Shown here one piece after another: positions 18,200-26,419 of a DNA stretch of 64,000 nt. The position numbers and the translations under genes were made by a program. Source of the stretch: Sphingobacterium sp. lm-10. Lineage in GTDB: Bacteria; Bacteroidota; Bacteroidia; Sphingobacteriales; Sphingobacteriaceae. The notes under the pieces were generated by a model. It was not told where the DNA came from. It was given only the letters and a program-made list of their open reading frames with translations, and ran no database searches. The DNA is taken from assembly GCF_023554555.1 (NCBI RefSeq), contig NZ_JAMJWC010000002.1, forward strand, positions 372,001 through 436,000. Reading direction: 5' to 3'. How positions within the stretch are numbered: position 1 is the first letter of the stretch; each line of letters opens with the position of its first letter.

Positions 18200-19207
18200 A
18201 TGGACATAGATTTTGTGATCACCTGGGTAGACATGAACGACCCAATCTGGCAGGAAAGCTTTGCTAAACATTCGGGAAAGATCAACAATGCAAAGAATGA
18301 AGTGTCGGAAGCGCGTTTTCGAGATCATGGGCTCTTAAAGTATTGGTTTAGAGGAGTCGAGCAGTTTGCTCCGTGGGTGCGAAAGATTCATTTCGTAACC
18401 TGTGGACAGAAACCAGAATGGCTCAATGTTGATCATCCCAAGTTAAACCTGGTACATCATGAAGACTATATTCCACCTCAATTTTTACCTTTATTTAATT
18501 CAAGTGTATTAGAAGTGCATCTGCATCGCATTCCCGACCTTGCAGAGAACTTTGTATATTTTAATGACGATTTCTTCATCATCAACGATTTAAAACCTAG
18601 TCGGTTTTTTAATAACGGCGTTCCGCAAGACATTGCCGCTTTCCGGATGAATATGGGTATGTCTTTGTGGAGCAAGTGCTTGAAGAATAATATTAGACTA
18701 ATCAATCAACGTTTTGATAAAAGCGCCATCATGAAGCGGGATCATGCTAAGTGGTACAATCCGATTTACGGAAGTAGGGCGAGGCTAACCTATCTGCTTT
18801 CTTGGTATAATAAATTCATCACTTTGCGGACTCCGCATAATGCACAACCTTATACTAAGACTACCTTCGAAGAAGTTTGGAATTATGCGGAGAAGGAGTT
18901 GATGGAGATGTCGGAGCATAAATTTCGCTCGCCGGAAGATTTTACGCAGGAATTGTTCAGAACCTGGCAGATTTGTCAGTCTAATTTTGAAGCTTACAAT
19001 ACCTATCAAGATACGAAGATGTTTCCGTTGTTGTTTCGATCCAAGAAAGCAATTAAGGCGATCAGAGAGCAAACTTATTCACTCGTCTGTATTAATGACA
19101 ACGAGCACATGCCGAATTTCGATCAGACCATGATGGAAATCGAAAAATCATTCGAAAGCATTCTACCAAAGCAGTCGCAGTTTGAGCTTGCTGACCGTTT
19201 ATCATAA
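18200..19207 (+). CDS. Stealth family sugar-phosphate transferase
   Basis: Member of the Stealth family, which includes bacterial capsule hexose-1-phosphate transferases and the eukaryotic GlcNAc-1-phosphotransferase. The 335-residue product begins with the CR1 motif DIDFVITWVDMNDPIW, followed by CR2 (EARFRDHGLLKYWFRGVEQF, then IHFVTCGQKPEWL, and the acidic VYFNDDFFIINDL). Later regions contain AKWYNPIYGSR and EHKFRSPEDFTQELFRTWQI, consistent with CR3/CR4. These enzymes transfer sugar-1-phosphate rather than a sugar, so the glycan of this cluster may contain phosphodiester links. It is followed by GT2 and Caps_synth-type genes. No membrane anchor is visible. Confidence 0.88.
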   Translation: MDIDFVITWVDMNDPIWQESFAKHSGKINNAKNEVSEARFRDHGLLKYWFRGVEQFAPWVRKIHFVTCGQKPEWLNVDHPKLNLVHHEDYIPPQFLPLFNSSVLEVHLHRIPDLAENFVYFNDDFFIINDLKPSRFFNNGVPQDIAAFRMNMGMSLWSKCLKNNIRLINQRFDKSAIMKRDHAKWYNPIYGSRARLTYLLSWYNKFITLRTPHNAQPYTKTTFEEVWNYAEKELMEMSEHKFRSPEDFTQELFRTWQICQSNFEAYNTYQDTKMFPLLFRSKKAIKAIREQTYSLVCINDNEHMPNFDQTMMEIEKSFESILPKQSQFELADRLS

Positions 19208-19228
19208 ATAAATTTAGAATATCCTTAT

Positions 19229-20014
19229 ATGACGCAAGGGCCTTTGATTTCTGTTGTTATTCCCGTTTTTAACGGGGAGCAGTATGTCAAATCGTGTTTG
19301 GAAAATATGTTTGCACAGAGCTACAAGAATCTGGAAATTATAGTGGTGGATGACGGTTCATCTGACCGCTCCGGTCAAATTGCGTTGCAATATCCAGTAA
19401 AGTTGATTCGTTTGGACGAAAACCGAGGCTTGTCGGCAGCAAGAAATACGGGTATAGATGCGGCTTCGGGAAGCTACATCCATTTTATGGATGTAGACGA
19501 TGGCATCAATCTGGAATACTATCAGCAAATGGCTGATGCGGTGATGGCAACTCAAGCCGATATTGCCTGTGGTGGTATGCTCAATGAGAAGCATAGCTAT
19601 AAAACCTGGCGTTTTAAAAAGCAGGTGGTGTATCACTCTGCGAAAGATAAGCTAAAGGCGACATTTGTCGGTAAATGGGGCTATGTTTGGCGTTATTTAT
19701 TCCGTTTAGATTTTATCAAAGAGCAAGGTTTGCGTTTTGAAGAAGGACGTTTTATTGAAGATCTGACTTTTTCTCTTCCAGCAGTTTATCACGCGAAAAG
19801 TTTGGTCGTAGTGCCGGGTGCAGAGTACATCTACTACCATCGCGAAAACTCGATTATGAGCAAGAAAGATAAAGCACATAGAGAGAAAAGACGGATAGAT
19901 TGGTCACACGCGAAAGCATTTAGAAAAGAATTTGCCCGACAGCACAATCTCAAAATCCCGGGAATAGATACGGGGAGATTCTCTTATTTGTTGCGAAAGG
20001 TTTTTCTGAGATAA
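19229..20014 (+). CDS. Glycosyltransferase family 2
   Basis: A 261-residue GT-A enzyme with the GT2 nucleotide-sugar site: VVDDGSSDRSGQ (DDGS 41-44) and the metal-binding HFMDVDDG (DVDD 88-91). The C-terminal half has the usual WRYLFRLDFIKEQGLRFEE and EDLTFSLPAVYHAK segments. No membrane span, so cytosolic and acting on lipid-linked acceptors. It follows the Stealth gene by 21 bases and is similar to the GT2 at 21139-22002 in the same cluster. Donor and linkage cannot be deduced. Confidence 0.88.
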   Translation: MTQGPLISVVIPVFNGEQYVKSCLENMFAQSYKNLEIIVVDDGSSDRSGQIALQYPVKLIRLDENRGLSAARNTGIDAASGSYIHFMDVDDGINLEYYQQMADAVMATQADIACGGMLNEKHSYKTWRFKKQVVYHSAKDKLKATFVGKWGYVWRYLFRLDFIKEQGLRFEEGRFIEDLTFSLPAVYHAKSLVVVPGAEYIYYHRENSIMSKKDKAHREKRRIDWSHAKAFRKEFARQHNLKIPGIDTGRFSYLLRKVFLR

Positions 20015-20110
20015 AATAAAATTGTAGCTATTATTGTACTGTTGCCGAGTATCTAATTCATTATCTTGGCGTTTTTCTAACTCTATGGTTAGGTTTTGCT
20101 TTGTATTGTA

Positions 20111-21070
20111 ATGATAAATAAAATTAAGAAATTACTCGCTAGTGGCCGACTTTCCAAAAAGCAATGGGCTGCGGGTCGGCGGAAGCTTGTCCAAAATAAG
20201 CAAAATAAAATAGCTCGATTTTGGAGTCCAATCATGCAGAGGTATTTTGCAGATGAAATACTTAAGAATAATCTGGGAGTTAAAAGCAATTTAAGAGGGA
20301 AAAAGATTGTATGGCAATACTGGGGTCAAGGAATTGATGAGAACCTACCCGAATTAGTAAAGATATGCTTTGAGTCTATAGATCGCTATTGTAATGACTA
20401 TGAGATAATCAGGTTAGATGATAATTCAATCAAGGGATATATAAATCTTCCAGATTATGTGTGGAATGATATCGGGCAACCCAAGTTCAAGCATGTTTTT
20501 TTTTCAGATCTGCTCCGTTTGGCCCTGCTTCAAGCATATGGGGGTGTCTGGATTGATGCAACCATTTTATTGACTGGATCATTACCAAAGCAATTCCAAA
20601 GTATGGATTTCTTTGTCTTTCAGCGCGATGACAAAGTATTTGATGAATCAAATTGGCCAAGCCCTGATATAAAATATTGGTCGTCCGATCCAAAATTTAA
20701 AGTAAGAATGCTGACTAGCATTATGTTCGCAAGGGTTGAAAATATATTGGTACAAGCTATGCTTGATCTTATATTATATTATTGGAAGACTCAAAATAGG
20801 ATACGCCATTATTTTATTCTTCAAATTTTGTATAATGAGCTTGTAAATGGTAGGTTTAAAGATGAAAAATGCCTTGTCGTATCTGATACCTATCCGCATT
20901 TATTGCGATTGGTTGTCGATGGGCACGAAAATTTTATTAAATCTACTAATCTGTTAGATGTTACGTCTATTCATAAGTTGACCTATCTAAATGAAGAACA
21001 GATGAAGAGGCTCAAGGATTATTTTAGAAATATTGGCAGAGCAAATTTTATGAAAGATCTAGATTCATAG
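20111..21070 (+). CDS. Capsular polysaccharide synthesis-type glycosyltransferase (Caps_synth / OCH1-like)
   Basis: A 319-residue transferase of the Caps_synth / Gly_transf_sug group. Recognisable motifs are KIVWQYWGQG, NDYEIIRLDD and, for metal and nucleotide binding, FFSDLLRLALLQAYGGVWID with the DxD-equivalent in GGVWIDATI. The open frame begins at a TTG (20096) but the ATG at 20111 is the better start. The gene is noticeably AT-rich compared with the flanking housekeeping genes, as are the next several genes, which suggests horizontal origin. Donor and acceptor are unknown. Confidence 0.82.
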   Translation: MINKIKKLLASGRLSKKQWAAGRRKLVQNKQNKIARFWSPIMQRYFADEILKNNLGVKSNLRGKKIVWQYWGQGIDENLPELVKICFESIDRYCNDYEIIRLDDNSIKGYINLPDYVWNDIGQPKFKHVFFSDLLRLALLQAYGGVWIDATILLTGSLPKQFQSMDFFVFQRDDKVFDESNWPSPDIKYWSSDPKFKVRMLTSIMFARVENILVQAMLDLILYYWKTQNRIRHYFILQILYNELVNGRFKDEKCLVVSDTYPHLLRLVVDGHENFIKSTNLLDVTSIHKLTYLNEEQMKRLKDYFRNIGRANFMKDLDS

Positions 21071-21138
21071 ACTACAAGCCGCCGAATTGGCGCTATATTA
21101 TTGAAAATGTTTTTTGAACAATTTAATTATTCTCGCGA

Positions 21139-22002
21139 ATGTCTGATACTCCTGTTATCTCGGTGATTATACCAGCTTTTAATGCGGCAGCTTATATAGC
21201 TCAATGTATTGAAAATGTAAAATATCAGACTTATAAAGATATTGAGGTGTTAGTAATTGATGATGGTTCAATTGATGAAACAGTTACAATTGCGAAATCT
21301 TTCAATGTTAAAGTTATTAGTCAAGGTAATAATGGCGTTTCAGCCGCCAGAAACACAGGTTTAAAAAACGCGGTAGGTCAATACATACATTTTCTAGATG
21401 TAGATGATCTTATTAATCATTGTTTTTACGAAGAGCTTTTGAATAGTGCCTCTACTTATAATGCCGATGTCGTTTGCTGTAATGTTTACCATGAAAAATC
21501 TTCATCTTGGTCGCACGAAAAGACTGGGATTTTTGTAGCTTCCAATGTCGAAGATAAGATGATGTTGGCTAAAGTAGGAGAAGATGGACACTGTTTTAAA
21601 TACCTGTTAAAAAAACAATTTTTATCAGACCATGCCATTTATTTTGACGAAACTCTTTCTATTAGCGAGGATTTGGTGTTCTCTATTCAGGCCGTATACT
21701 CTGCTAATCGTGTAGTTTTGCAAACAAGGGCTTTGTATCTCTATAAACACAGAGCAAACTCCACACTTGCTCAATTTAATCGTGGTAAGCGTGCAGATCG
21801 TAGTAGAGAATTAGCACCAGTGAGAGAATTCAAGCAGTTCTTCAAAAATAAATTTGAGATCTATAACCTTGGAGAAGATCACGGTATTGATACTATATAT
21901 TTCATTCTAAGTATACCTTTTGTGAGAAAAAGAGAACTCAAAAATGGCCTCGTAAAATGGTATTTCTGCGGAATATGTGTGGTAAGGAAAAAAATTATAT
22001 AG
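21139..22002 (+). CDS. Glycosyltransferase family 2
   Basis: A 287-residue GT2 enzyme with VIDDGSIDET (DDGS 41-44) and HFLDVDDL (DVDD 87-90). It resembles the GT2 at 19229-20014, including the C-terminal SISEDLVFSIQAVYSANRVV, and the two probably arose by duplication. No membrane segment. It is the last plus-strand gene before two convergent minus-strand genes. Linkage specificity cannot be read from the sequence. Confidence 0.87.
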   Translation: MSDTPVISVIIPAFNAAAYIAQCIENVKYQTYKDIEVLVIDDGSIDETVTIAKSFNVKVISQGNNGVSAARNTGLKNAVGQYIHFLDVDDLINHCFYEELLNSASTYNADVVCCNVYHEKSSSWSHEKTGIFVASNVEDKMMLAKVGEDGHCFKYLLKKQFLSDHAIYFDETLSISEDLVFSIQAVYSANRVVLQTRALYLYKHRANSTLAQFNRGKRADRSRELAPVREFKQFFKNKFEIYNLGEDHGIDTIYFILSIPFVRKRELKNGLVKWYFCGICVVRKKII

Positions 22003-22041
22003 CATAATATCAATACACTATATGCACCTGCGGGTTTTTAA

Positions 22042-23073
22042 CTATTCAGGGAGTGAAATTGAGGTGAAATTTCCGTAGTCCAGCACATATTTAATCCAAT
22101 TTTCAAAACTGTATTTGTTTTTGATGAAATCATTTACAATCCTATATGGTTTTTCGATGAATTGTCTCAAATCGTCTGCAGTAGTATCCTCTGTCCAAAT
22201 AAAAATATTTGAGGTATCATAAAATTCGTATTTGCTGATTTGTTTATTAGTGGTTATTATTTTTTTATCGAATGCTAATGCTTCAAATATTCTAAAGGAA
22301 AGACCAGTATGTCCCTCAAATACAAGATCGACAATGATTTTAGCGTTGTAGGAGTTACGTATATTTTCCTCAAATGAGATCTGTTTATTGGTCACAGATA
22401 GTGCACAGGTTTTAACAATGCGAGCCTTGCTTGAATTTATTATAAATTTTGTATTCAACCCTAGAATCGTGCACTGTTCAATCATTCTTTCCAAGGTATT
22501 AATTCTTTTTGGTTCATAGCTGCCTGAAAAGTATATATCAATCAAGCGATTTTTGTCCTCCAGCTCTTTCCTTGAATACGACGCAGGCCCAAAGTTTGTC
22601 ACTGGTAAAACACCATCAAGACTTACATCTGCTGGGTTGAAGGTAAAAAAGCTGTCGAATTTAGCAATAAGAGGATAAGTCGCTGGATATCGATCTAACC
22701 CGTCCCATTGGTAAGCAATTACTTTCTCTGCTTTAGTATGTAAAACATCAATAAAAGAAGACGAATACGTATCTGGTCTGATGAGCAGTGCATAATCAAC
22801 CTTCTTGACATCTTTTAAAGATGCAATTAATTGTGGCTCAATCGCCTTAAACATAAGATACTGCTTATAATGTGGTCGATTTCTAAATGTCTTGGCTATA
22901 AAACTTTTTGTATGTTGGAAGATGTTTTTATACCTAAACTTATAATAATCGTAAGAGACTTCAATAACTTGGTCAAAGCCCAAATGGTATAATTCTCTTT
23001 TTAAAAAATCGTTGATCTTAAAGTATTTTGGCGCTCCCAAAATAATGGATTTGCCCTTGAAATTGTCTCTCAT
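22042..23073 (-). CDS. Uncharacterised GT-B-like protein, paralogue A
   Basis: A 343-residue protein, not recognised as a named family. It is clearly paralogous along its whole length with the gene at 23220-24254. The shape suggests a GT-B transferase of the CgeB/DUF3880 type: a first half with FKGKSIILGAPKYF, LLIRPDTYSSSFIDVL, AYQWDGLDRYPATYPL, and a C-terminal half with IVDLVFEGHTGLSFRIFEAL followed by DKKIITTNKQISKYEFY, which resembles the donor-binding Glu-containing motif of GT-B enzymes. The frame is open to 23130, but the paralogue aligns from the Met at 23073 (MRDNFKGKSII). Likely a glycan-modifying enzyme by context; that is inference. Confidence 0.65.
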   Translation of the reverse strand: MRDNFKGKSIILGAPKYFKINDFLKRELYHLGFDQVIEVSYDYYKFRYKNIFQHTKSFIAKTFRNRPHYKQYLMFKAIEPQLIASLKDVKKVDYALLIRPDTYSSSFIDVLHTKAEKVIAYQWDGLDRYPATYPLIAKFDSFFTFNPADVSLDGVLPVTNFGPASYSRKELEDKNRLIDIYFSGSYEPKRINTLERMIEQCTILGLNTKFIINSSKARIVKTCALSVTNKQISFEENIRNSYNAKIIVDLVFEGHTGLSFRIFEALAFDKKIITTNKQISKYEFYDTSNIFIWTEDTTADDLRQFIEKPYRIVNDFIKNKYSFENWIKYVLDYGNFTSISLPE

Positions 23074-23219
23074 TAAGCTAGTATTTGTATATAAAAGCAT
23101 GACTGATTTAACTAAAGTAACGTTAAACACAGTGTGTTTGCTACGCGTCCATACTGTTTACACAAGTATTTAAATAAAAACATATTTTACTTAAATAGGT
23201 TTTTATTAGATAGATCGCC

Positions 23220-24254
23220 TTAGTTCTCTGGTAAATTTATTGAAATATATTCACCTTCATCAAGAACATATTTGATCCAATTTTCAAATCCATACTTTGT
23301 TTTCAGAAAATCGCTGATAGGATTCACGGGGGCGTCCAGAAATCTTTTTAAATCCTGAATATCAGATTTTTTAGACCAAACGAAGATATTATTGGCGTCG
23401 TAAAAATCATACTTTAAAATTGCTTGGTTAGTCGTAATTACTTTTTTGTCAAATCTTATAGCTTCAAAGATTCGAAAGGATAATCCACTGTGTCCAGTAA
23501 AAACTAGATCAATGACCACATCAGCATTATAAGAATTTTTCATGTTTTCTTCAAAAGTGATAAACTCTCTAGTTGTCGTGAGATTATATTTTTTATTTTC
23601 ACGCAGTTTCCAAGCATTTAGACGATATTTTATGCTTTTACCCAACTTAAAAAGCTGACTTAAAATTTTCCCTAATACAGCGGCTCTTTTGGGGAAATAT
23701 GATCCAGAAAAGTAAACATCTGTAATTCGTTCACTATCGAAAAGCTCTTCAGGTCTGTAGGATATTGGGCTGAAATTAGTCACAGGTAATACCCCATTTC
23801 CTTCAAGATCAGCTGGATCGAAAAAGAAAAAGCGATCGAACTTTTGAATCACATCATTTACGGCTGGAAAACGTTTAAGACCATCCCATTGGTAAGCAAC
23901 ACATTTTTTTGATTTCTTTTTAAGCACATCAATGTAAGATGGAGAATAAACATCGGGTCGAATTAAAAGAACATAATCTACATCTGGAAGTTCATTCAGC
24001 TGTTGAATCAAATCAGGTTCGATCTGTTCAAATCTAAGCAGTTGTTTGTAATGTGGTCGGTTGCCAAAATTCTTTTTACAGAAACTTTTGGCATGTTGCC
24101 ACAAGTTTTTGTATTTGAATTTTTGGTATTTAAAAGAAATTTCAAAAACAGAGTCAAAACCTACATTTCTTAACTCTTTAATTATCATTTTGTTTATCTC
24201 AAAGTCTTTTGGAGTTCCTACTATTATTGATTTTCCTTGAAAAGTTTTTATCAC
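23220..24254 (-). CDS. Uncharacterised GT-B-like protein, paralogue B
   Basis: A 344-residue paralogue of the 22042-23073 product with the same landmarks: MIKTFQGKSIIVGTPKDF at the start, HAKSFCKKNFGNRPHYKQ, LLIRPDVYSPSYIDVL, CVAYQWDGLKRFPAVND, VLPVTNFSPISY, then VFTGHSGLSFRIFEAIRFDK and FYDANNIFVWS. Neither signal peptide nor membrane span is seen. The tandem pair on the minus strand, opposite to the neighbouring transferases, looks like a gene duplication followed by divergence, perhaps to act on two successive positions of a glycan. The closest idea is a CgeB-like glycosyltransferase. I cannot assign a donor. Confidence 0.65.
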   Translation of the reverse strand: MIKTFQGKSIIVGTPKDFEINKMIIKELRNVGFDSVFEISFKYQKFKYKNLWQHAKSFCKKNFGNRPHYKQLLRFEQIEPDLIQQLNELPDVDYVLLIRPDVYSPSYIDVLKKKSKKCVAYQWDGLKRFPAVNDVIQKFDRFFFFDPADLEGNGVLPVTNFSPISYRPEELFDSERITDVYFSGSYFPKRAAVLGKILSQLFKLGKSIKYRLNAWKLRENKKYNLTTTREFITFEENMKNSYNADVVIDLVFTGHSGLSFRIFEAIRFDKKVITTNQAILKYDFYDANNIFVWSKKSDIQDLKRFLDAPVNPISDFLKTKYGFENWIKYVLDEGEYISINLPEN

Positions 24255-24487
24255 GCTGTTCGAATGAAGTTAATATTTAATCTTTGTAAATTAAACGGGA
24301 TTTTTTCTTAATAGTTACAGAGTTAAGTAAATAGATTTATAAACGTTACGCAGTAGCGGTTACCTATAGTTGATGCTATTCCCTCCTTAGTTAATCTACA
24401 TTCAAATTCGAAGATACCATATTTTTCCGCTAAAGCTTATACAATATTTTTAGCAATAAGATTAGGAAAGTTTTCTAAGAGAATCTC

Positions 24488-24570
24488 TCACCCCAACCAA
24501 TCCTTAAACGCTCCAACTAGTTCTCGACTAACGATTAGATCCGGATTACAGAAGTTGAATAACTAGGCAA
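24488..24570 (-). pseudogene. Remnant of a lytTR-type response regulator 3' end
   Basis: On the minus strand this stretch encodes NPDLIVSRELVGAFKDWLG and a TGA stop (24490-24488), matching the C-terminus of the intact LytTR regulator at 26755-27495 (NPDLIVSRERVNDFKAWLG). Weaker similarity continues a few residues upstream (including a matching Leu and Asn) but is broken by an in-frame TAG. DNA similarity to the intact 3' end is only roughly 70 percent by eye, so it is an old paralogue or old duplication rather than a fresh copy. It has no start and no receiver domain, so it cannot be functional. Confidence 0.8.
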
Positions 24571-24706
24571 GTTGCTGCGTAATGTTCTAGGTTCGGTTAA
24601 AAATTACTAATAGCATGTTTTTATAAACTGGTTCTTTTTATTCGCCTCATAGGTACGCGATTAGTAGAGAAACTAAAATTAATTTTCCTTATACAAGTAT
24701 AATTGA

Positions 24707-24714
24707 TAAATTTG
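24707..24714 (+). promoter_or_regulatory. Candidate -7 promoter element of the MACPF gene
   Basis: TAAATTTG fits the Bacteroidota -7 consensus exactly and lies 19 bases upstream of the MACPF ATG. A TTTT stands about 20 bases before it in place of the -33 TTTG. Confidence 0.4.
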
Positions 24715-24733
24715 CCCGACTTAACTAACTAAA

Positions 24734-26176
24734 ATGAAATTAAAATTTATCGGGGCGTTTTCGCTTCTAATTACCATTGTTGGATGTTCAGTGTCTGAAA
24801 TTGAAGGCTTAAGTAATCAGGATCAAGAACAGAGCGAAATCCAAAAGAGAAAAGCAACAATCAGCAGAAGTGTTATGGCGGTTTCTGATAACGGACCTAC
24901 AAACTTGATAGGTCATGGATACGACGCCACTGGATTATATGCAAATAGATTATCTGCTAAGTTAGCTGTGATCGATGTGCCGAAATATGTTGCTAATAAT
25001 AGATCCAGATTCGTAGATAATGTTGGTGTGGATGATGATTTTAGATTTATCATAGCTAACAATGCCGAAAGCTACTCTGATTCATTGTCAATAAGTATAA
25101 ATAGCGGGTTTGGAATTAAGAAGTTATTCAGAGCAGAGATTAATGCCTCATTTGGTGGTAGTTCAGCCTATCATGGAAGTAATTCTTTAGCGAGTGCCAA
25201 TAAAAGGATTTACATGAGAACATTGCGATTAGCTACTACATCTGATGAGCTTAGGAATAATTTTTTAAGTGAAGCATTCAAGCAAGACGTTTTAAGATAT
25301 TCTCCCAAAGATCTAGTAGATTTTTATGGAACCCACGTTTTAACGCATATACATTTGGGCGCTAAGTTCAGTTTGGGATACAAAACTGAAACCAGAGCAC
25401 ACAATAAGCATCAGTCAGTAGCGGCGGGACTAGCACTTAATGGATTGGGAAAAATTTGGAGCGTAAATGTTAATTATGCATATAGTTCATCTGAAGCTAA
25501 GTATAACTCTGAGCAACGAGTTAATTACAGATCTATTGGTGGTGATGGTAGTAAAGGGCTAATCGGTGAAATATTGTTAGACGGAAAGACTCCTCAGAAA
25601 ATAAATATTAACGAATGGCAGTCTACGGTAAATGTTCAAAATGCGGTCTTGATTGAGTATGGTGATAACGGAATGATTCCTTTATATGAATTTATTTCAG
25701 ATCCGACAAAAAAGGCTCAAGTAAGAAGTTACCTGGAAAGCTATATTAATGCAAATTCAACTAAAATTACTCTGAACAAGATTCCGATCTACAGATATTA
25801 CTTCTCTGGTTGGATGGATCACATCTACGATCCTCAAGCTAACGTTAGAGACTATGATCCCGTATGGCAAAAAGAAGATAGAATACCATTTTATGCGTAT
25901 AATTATCCTGCACCGAATTCAGTCCCAATTTATAAGTATTTTATAACAGAATATAAATCACATGTTTATTTTCCTGATCCATACATTCACCAAAGAGCAC
26001 CTGGTGTTCTAAATGAGGGGATAATATTTTACGCCCCTATTTCTTCTGTATATAGTGCAGTTCCTATTTATAAACATTATAGCTCAGATATGAAAAACCA
26101 CATCTTTGAACAAGGCAATTATTATCAATGGTGGATTAACGAAGGTGTAGTATTTCACGCGTTTCCAAATCCATAA
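24734..26176 (+). CDS. MACPF-domain lipoprotein with three C-terminal repeats (BSAP-like)
   Basis: A 480-residue protein of the membrane attack complex/perforin family, expected to oligomerise and form pores. The lipoprotein signal ends TIVGC (Cys18). The MACPF domain spans about 55-340: IGHGYDATGLYANR (59-72), as seen in Bacteroidota MACPF proteins, and the diagnostic DFYGTHVLTHIHLGA (196-210). The C-terminus (about 348-480) has three repeats about 47 residues apart, each starting PIY (351, 398, 444) with a following H-I/V-Y/F and ending in I/V-x-F-Y/H-A. They resemble the DUF5648-type repeat and could bind glycans or a receptor. Known relatives include the Bacteroidales secreted antimicrobial proteins (BSAPs), which kill related strains. 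It lies among glycan genes and has its own terminator. The toxin role is inference. Confidence 0.87.
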   Translation: MKLKFIGAFSLLITIVGCSVSEIEGLSNQDQEQSEIQKRKATISRSVMAVSDNGPTNLIGHGYDATGLYANRLSAKLAVIDVPKYVANNRSRFVDNVGVDDDFRFIIANNAESYSDSLSISINSGFGIKKLFRAEINASFGGSSAYHGSNSLASANKRIYMRTLRLATTSDELRNNFLSEAFKQDVLRYSPKDLVDFYGTHVLTHIHLGAKFSLGYKTETRAHNKHQSVAAGLALNGLGKIWSVNVNYAYSSSEAKYNSEQRVNYRSIGGDGSKGLIGEILLDGKTPQKININEWQSTVNVQNAVLIEYGDNGMIPLYEFISDPTKKAQVRSYLESYINANSTKITLNKIPIYRYYFSGWMDHIYDPQANVRDYDPVWQKEDRIPFYAYNYPAPNSVPIYKYFITEYKSHVYFPDPYIHQRAPGVLNEGIIFYAPISSVYSAVPIYKHYSSDMKNHIFEQGNYYQWWINEGVVFHAFPNP

Positions 26177-26198
26177 TATGTTAAACTAAGGTGGTTTT

Positions 26199-26231
26199 AA
26201 GCCCATGTATTTAAATATGCTTGGGCTTTTT
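26199..26231 (+). terminator. Terminator after the MACPF gene
   Basis: Arms AAGCCCA (26199-26205) and TGGGCTT (26222-26228) flank an AT-rich, partly self-complementary loop and are followed by a short T-run. It starts 22 bases past the MACPF stop. Confidence 0.75.
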
Positions 26232-26419
26232 CAATAGCATATTAATGCTTGTTTTCTGCAAAAAGGTGATCTTGGTCTTGCCATTAAGTTTTGGATTTCC
26301 AAAGGGGGTAAAGTTTTCTTTTCATGTTAAGATTTTGATAAGATATCAAGTGAAATATTATGGTGATGATTTCCATAAGAAATATGCTAATCCATTTTTG
26401 TTATCTTCTCCTTTGTGAT
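26232..26419 (+). other. Stretch without intact gene upstream of the GT11 remnant
   Basis: Between the MACPF terminator and the recognisable fucosyltransferase remnant I see no intact gene. One frame gives YYGDDFHKKYANPF near 26359-26400, which could be a frameshifted upstream piece of the same fucosyltransferase, but this is too weak to call. Confidence 0.35.

Larger units (their letters stand above)
24255..24733. other. Intergenic stretch with a lytTR remnant
   Basis: The 479 bases between the paralogue B start and the MACPF gene hold no intact gene that I can see. They contain a lytTR 3'-end remnant (24488-24570, listed separately) and a candidate MACPF promoter (24707-24714). The rest is AT-rich with stops in all frames. 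Confidence 0.6.

Noticed and set aside
26221..26418. A 65-codon plus-strand frame after the MACPF gene
   Set aside because: It starts inside the MACPF terminator and its composition is not gene-like. Part of it (YYGDDFHKKYANPF) may be a frameshifted scrap of the fucosyltransferase, which is mentioned in the region note.
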